A stretch of DNA of 8,324 nucleotides, from positions 1 to 8,324 of the forward strand of contig CAJGCL010000086.1 in the NCBI GenBank assembly GCA_904501675.1. The letters are read 5' to 3'. Under the pieces are notes generated by a model. The model saw only the letters and a program-made list of their open reading frames with translations, made no database searches and was not told where the DNA came from. The DNA is from Clostridiaceae bacterium. Its GTDB lineage: Bacteria; Bacillota; Clostridia; Oscillospirales; Acutalibacteraceae. Shown in pieces: positions 6,431 through 8,324 of this stretch (positions within the stretch are counted from its first letter, which is position 1; each line of letters begins with the position of its first letter). The position numbers and the translations under genes are program-made.

Positions 6431-6457
6431 GTATATTGTTTAGTTAAATGGTATACT
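6429..6457 (+). promoter_or_regulatory. Extended -10 promoter for the M20 peptidase unit
   Basis: TTGTAT (6429-6434), a 17-bp spacer and TATACT (6452-6457) preceded by TGG, which makes an extended -10 (TGn). The transcript would start around 6464, directly at the Shine-Dalgarno GGTGAT (6464-6469). A second possible pair, TTGTAT (6408-6413) with TATATT (6432-6437) at 18 bp, would give a leader about 20 nt longer; both may be used. Confidence 0.65.
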
Positions 6458-6476
6458 GAATGTGGTGATGAAAAGA

Positions 6477-7898
6477 ATGAAAGTTATTTTTATTATATTA
6501 CTTGCATTTATATGCGTTCTTGTTTTTAACGCTATTAAGAAAAAAGCTTCATCAAGAAGATTAGCAGATAAAATACATCATACAACTAAAGAACAGCAAA
6601 CAGCCTATGCAGAAAAAGCAGGGGAAATGATTCGTTGCAGGACTGTTTCAAAAGAAGGCGCATTTGATAAAACCGAGTTTGAAAAGCTCAATAAGGTTAT
6701 GGAGGAAATGTTCCCTCATATTCATCAAAAAGCAGAGAAACTCATCTTTGGCGATGACTGCTGGATATATAAAATTGAAGGCAAAGACACTGAAAGAAAC
6801 ATAATGGTAATGAGCCACCACGATGTTGTAAGTGGTGAAGGTGAATGGAAATATCCTGCCTTCTGCGGAGAAATTCACGATGGTGCTCTTTGGGGCAGAG
6901 GGGCAGTTGATACAAAAACACCTCTTTTTGCTGAGTTTCAGGCAGTTGAGGAGCTACTTTCCGAAGGCTTTGTTCCTGAATGTAATCTTTACATAGGCTC
7001 GTCTCATAACGAGGAAATCGGCGGAGACGGTATCCCTCTTGCGGTAGAATATTTCAATAAAAATAACATTACATTTGAAGCGGTGCTTGATGAGGGTGGC
7101 GCAATAATAGATCCACCTTTGGCAGGAATGAAATGCAAATGCGCTATGATGGCAGTTCATGAAAAGGGCAGGCGCAGAATTATATGTACCGCAAACGAGG
7201 GCACAAGCCACGCGGGTCTTTCAGGCAATACAAATACACCTGTTGCAAGAATGTCTGCATTTATAAGCGAGGTTAATTCGAAAAATATATTTATCAGAAG
7301 GCTTTATCCTCAGGTTAAAGCAATGTTTGAGGATTTATGTCCTTACACGCCGTTTTTTATGCAGATTTTGTTTGCAAATCTCTGGTGCTTTGGCGGACTT
7401 CTCAAAAATGTTATTCCTAAAATCAATGCTCAGGCTGGTGCAATGCTTGGCACATCCTGTACATTTTTTGAAATAAAAGGCACTTACGAAGAAAACCAAT
7501 GCACTGCAAAGGCAACTTTTCGTTGCGTTGACGACAAGGACTTGGAAAAGGATTTAGAAAAAATAAAAGAAATTGCAAAAAAATATGGCGTTGAAATAAC
7601 CGACGGAGAATATAACGAATATCACGCTCCTGCAGATATGAACAGCCCTGCCTTTAAATATGTGAAAAACTGCGTTGCAGAGATTTTTCCTGATGTTGCG
7701 GTTGCATCTTATATCCTTCCTGCAGGAACAGATGGTCGCCATCTCAGTGAGCTTTGCAATTGTGTGGTACGCTTTGCACCAATTGAAATGAATTCACAAC
7801 AGTTTGCAAGCGTTCATAGCGAAAACGAAAATATTTCCCTTGAAGCAATCGGTAATGCAGTTGTTTTTTATAAGCATTATATTAAAAATTACAAATAA
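6477..7898 (+). CDS. M20 family metallopeptidase with N-terminal membrane segment
   Basis: 473 residues from ATG 6477. That start is chosen because GGTGAT (6464-6469), matching the 16S tail, sits 7 nt before it. Upstream GTG (6462) and ATG (6468) lack such a site, and the GTG falls at the predicted transcript start. Residues 4-19 are a hydrophobic segment followed by KKKASSRR. The M20 catalytic set is complete: SHHDVV (H114, D116), GRGAVDTK (D145), HNEEIGG (E179 general base, E180), LDEGG (D205) and GTDGRHLSE (H422). The lid/dimerisation domain (about 215-370) carries TSHAG (H245). The spacing and the LWGRGAVD-x-K block resemble the carboxypeptidase S/PM20D1 branch, whose members hydrolyse peptides or N-acyl amino acids. 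A GPH transporter starts 13 nt after the stop and is probably cotranscribed. Substrate and side of the membrane are uncertain. Confidence 0.9.
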   Translation: MKVIFIILLAFICVLVFNAIKKKASSRRLADKIHHTTKEQQTAYAEKAGEMIRCRTVSKEGAFDKTEFEKLNKVMEEMFPHIHQKAEKLIFGDDCWIYKIEGKDTERNIMVMSHHDVVSGEGEWKYPAFCGEIHDGALWGRGAVDTKTPLFAEFQAVEELLSEGFVPECNLYIGSSHNEEIGGDGIPLAVEYFNKNNITFEAVLDEGGAIIDPPLAGMKCKCAMMAVHEKGRRRIICTANEGTSHAGLSGNTNTPVARMSAFISEVNSKNIFIRRLYPQVKAMFEDLCPYTPFFMQILFANLWCFGGLLKNVIPKINAQAGAMLGTSCTFFEIKGTYEENQCTAKATFRCVDDKDLEKDLEKIKEIAKKYGVEITDGEYNEYHAPADMNSPAFKYVKNCVAEIFPDVAVASYILPAGTDGRHLSELCNCVVRFAPIEMNSQQFASVHSENENISLEAIGNAVVFYKHYIKNYK

Positions 7899-7911
7899 AT
7901 GAGTGATTAAA

Positions 7912-8324
7912 TTGGGTGAAAGTTTTAAAAAGGCAATAGGCGTTGAAGGTAAGTTTGTAGATACAGTCTGGCCTATGATTCAATATTGCTTTGCAAATAT
8001 ATTTATGGGCGGTGGCGGATACATTATAAGCATGTATTTCACCGTTTATCTTACCAATGTTGTGGGTATGGAGCTGAAATACGCCACCTTCATTGTTATG
8101 CTTGCAACTATATGGGATGGTGTAAACGATCCTATTATGGGTATAATTACAGACCGTACACGTTCAAAATATGGCAGGCATAGAAGATACCTTTTGTGGA
8201 GCATACCGCTTGTGGCTGTTTCTTACACAATGCTCTGGAACTCCTTTGGCCTTGATGCAACGGAGAATCCCACTATATGCGTAGTTTATTATGGCTTTGC
8301 ATATATTCTTTATAAAACTGCCTA
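7912..8324 (+). CDS. GPH-family (MelB-like) cation symporter, 5' part
   Basis: 137 codons are visible before the window ends; the family is usually 450-500 residues, so about the N-terminal 30% is present. This frame has no ATG near its start. It is closed by TGA at 7900-7902, so translation must begin at GTG 7903 or TTG 7912; TTG is preferred because GAGTGAT (7901-7907) can serve as Shine-Dalgarno. Membrane helices fall at about 22-46, 57-79 and 92-108 (TTG numbering). The GPH signature is clear: IWDGVNDPIMG followed by TDRTRSKYGRHRRYLL. D69 and D73 match the helix-II aspartates that bind the coupling cation in MelB. These carriers import sugars, glycosides or related solutes with Na+ or H+. 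It follows the M20 peptidase by 13 nt and shares its promoter. The substrate cannot be inferred from this portion. Confidence 0.9.
   Translation, partial: MGESFKKAIGVEGKFVDTVWPMIQYCFANIFMGGGGYIISMYFTVYLTNVVGMELKYATFIVMLATIWDGVNDPIMGIITDRTRSKYGRHRRYLLWSIPLVAVSYTMLWNSFGLDATENPTICVVYYGFAYILYKTA

Noticed and set aside
6462..6476. Upstream starts for the M20 peptidase (GTG 6462, ATG 6468)
   Set aside because: The GTG lies at or before the predicted transcript start, and the only good Shine-Dalgarno (GGTGAT, 6464-6469) is correctly spaced for ATG 6477.
7986..8183. Plus-strand ATG-started frame of 65 codons near the window end
   Set aside because: It is the wrong frame over the GPH signature (WDGVNDPIMG, TDRTRSKYGRHRR), which reads in the frame starting at 7903/7912.

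Overview
The window looks like a chromosomal segment of a low-GC Gram-positive bacterium, most likely a gut Clostridia member close to the Oscillospiraceae/Ruminococcaceae. Supporting signs are AT-rich intergenic DNA, Bacillota-type Shine-Dalgarno sites and sigma-A-like promoters (TTGNNN-17-TATAAT), a secreted dockerin protein, an acetyl-type MetA paired with MetY, and a GPH-family symporter. The assignment rests on gene content and motifs only. There is no phage, transposase, tRNA, rRNA or CRISPR array.

Layout. (1) 1-1900, plus strand: the 3' part of an M29 aminopeptidase (AmpS/PepS type), then a complete calcineurin-like (Dcr2-type) metallophosphoesterase, closed by an intrinsic terminator. 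Between them lie a candidate promoter and three tightly packed small palindromes. (2) 1921-5022, plus strand: a clear promoter, a GTG-started secreted dockerin + CAP-like protein, then metY (O-acetylhomoserine sulfhydrylase) and metA (homoserine O-acetyltransferase). This apparent operon ends at a strong bidirectional terminator. (3) 5026-6407, minus strand: a well-formed promoter drives a four-helix membrane protein with an acidic proline-rich tail, and then a LacA/Maa-type sugar O-acetyltransferase that starts 3 nt after it. (4) 6429-8324, plus strand: a divergent promoter, an M20 peptidase with an N-terminal membrane segment, and 13 nt later the start of a GPH (MelB-like) sodium/proton symporter. 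The symporter has no ATG start and runs off the window.

How the genes work together. MetA and MetY form the direct-sulfhydrylation route: homoserine + acetyl-CoA gives O-acetylhomoserine, and sulfide then gives homocysteine. Glu111 in MetA fits the acetyl donor that MetY needs. The M20 peptidase and GPH carrier look like a transport-plus-hydrolysis pair of unknown substrate. The M29 peptidase would act in general peptide turnover.

Most of the window is ordinary metabolism. The points most worth a second look are the dockerin protein with a CAP-like domain lacking its usual histidines, placed as first gene of a methionine operon; the palindrome cluster at 705-756, possibly a dispersed repeat; the divergent promoter region with a dyad at 6416-6430; and the M20/GPH pair. 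I see no convincing new multi-gene system.
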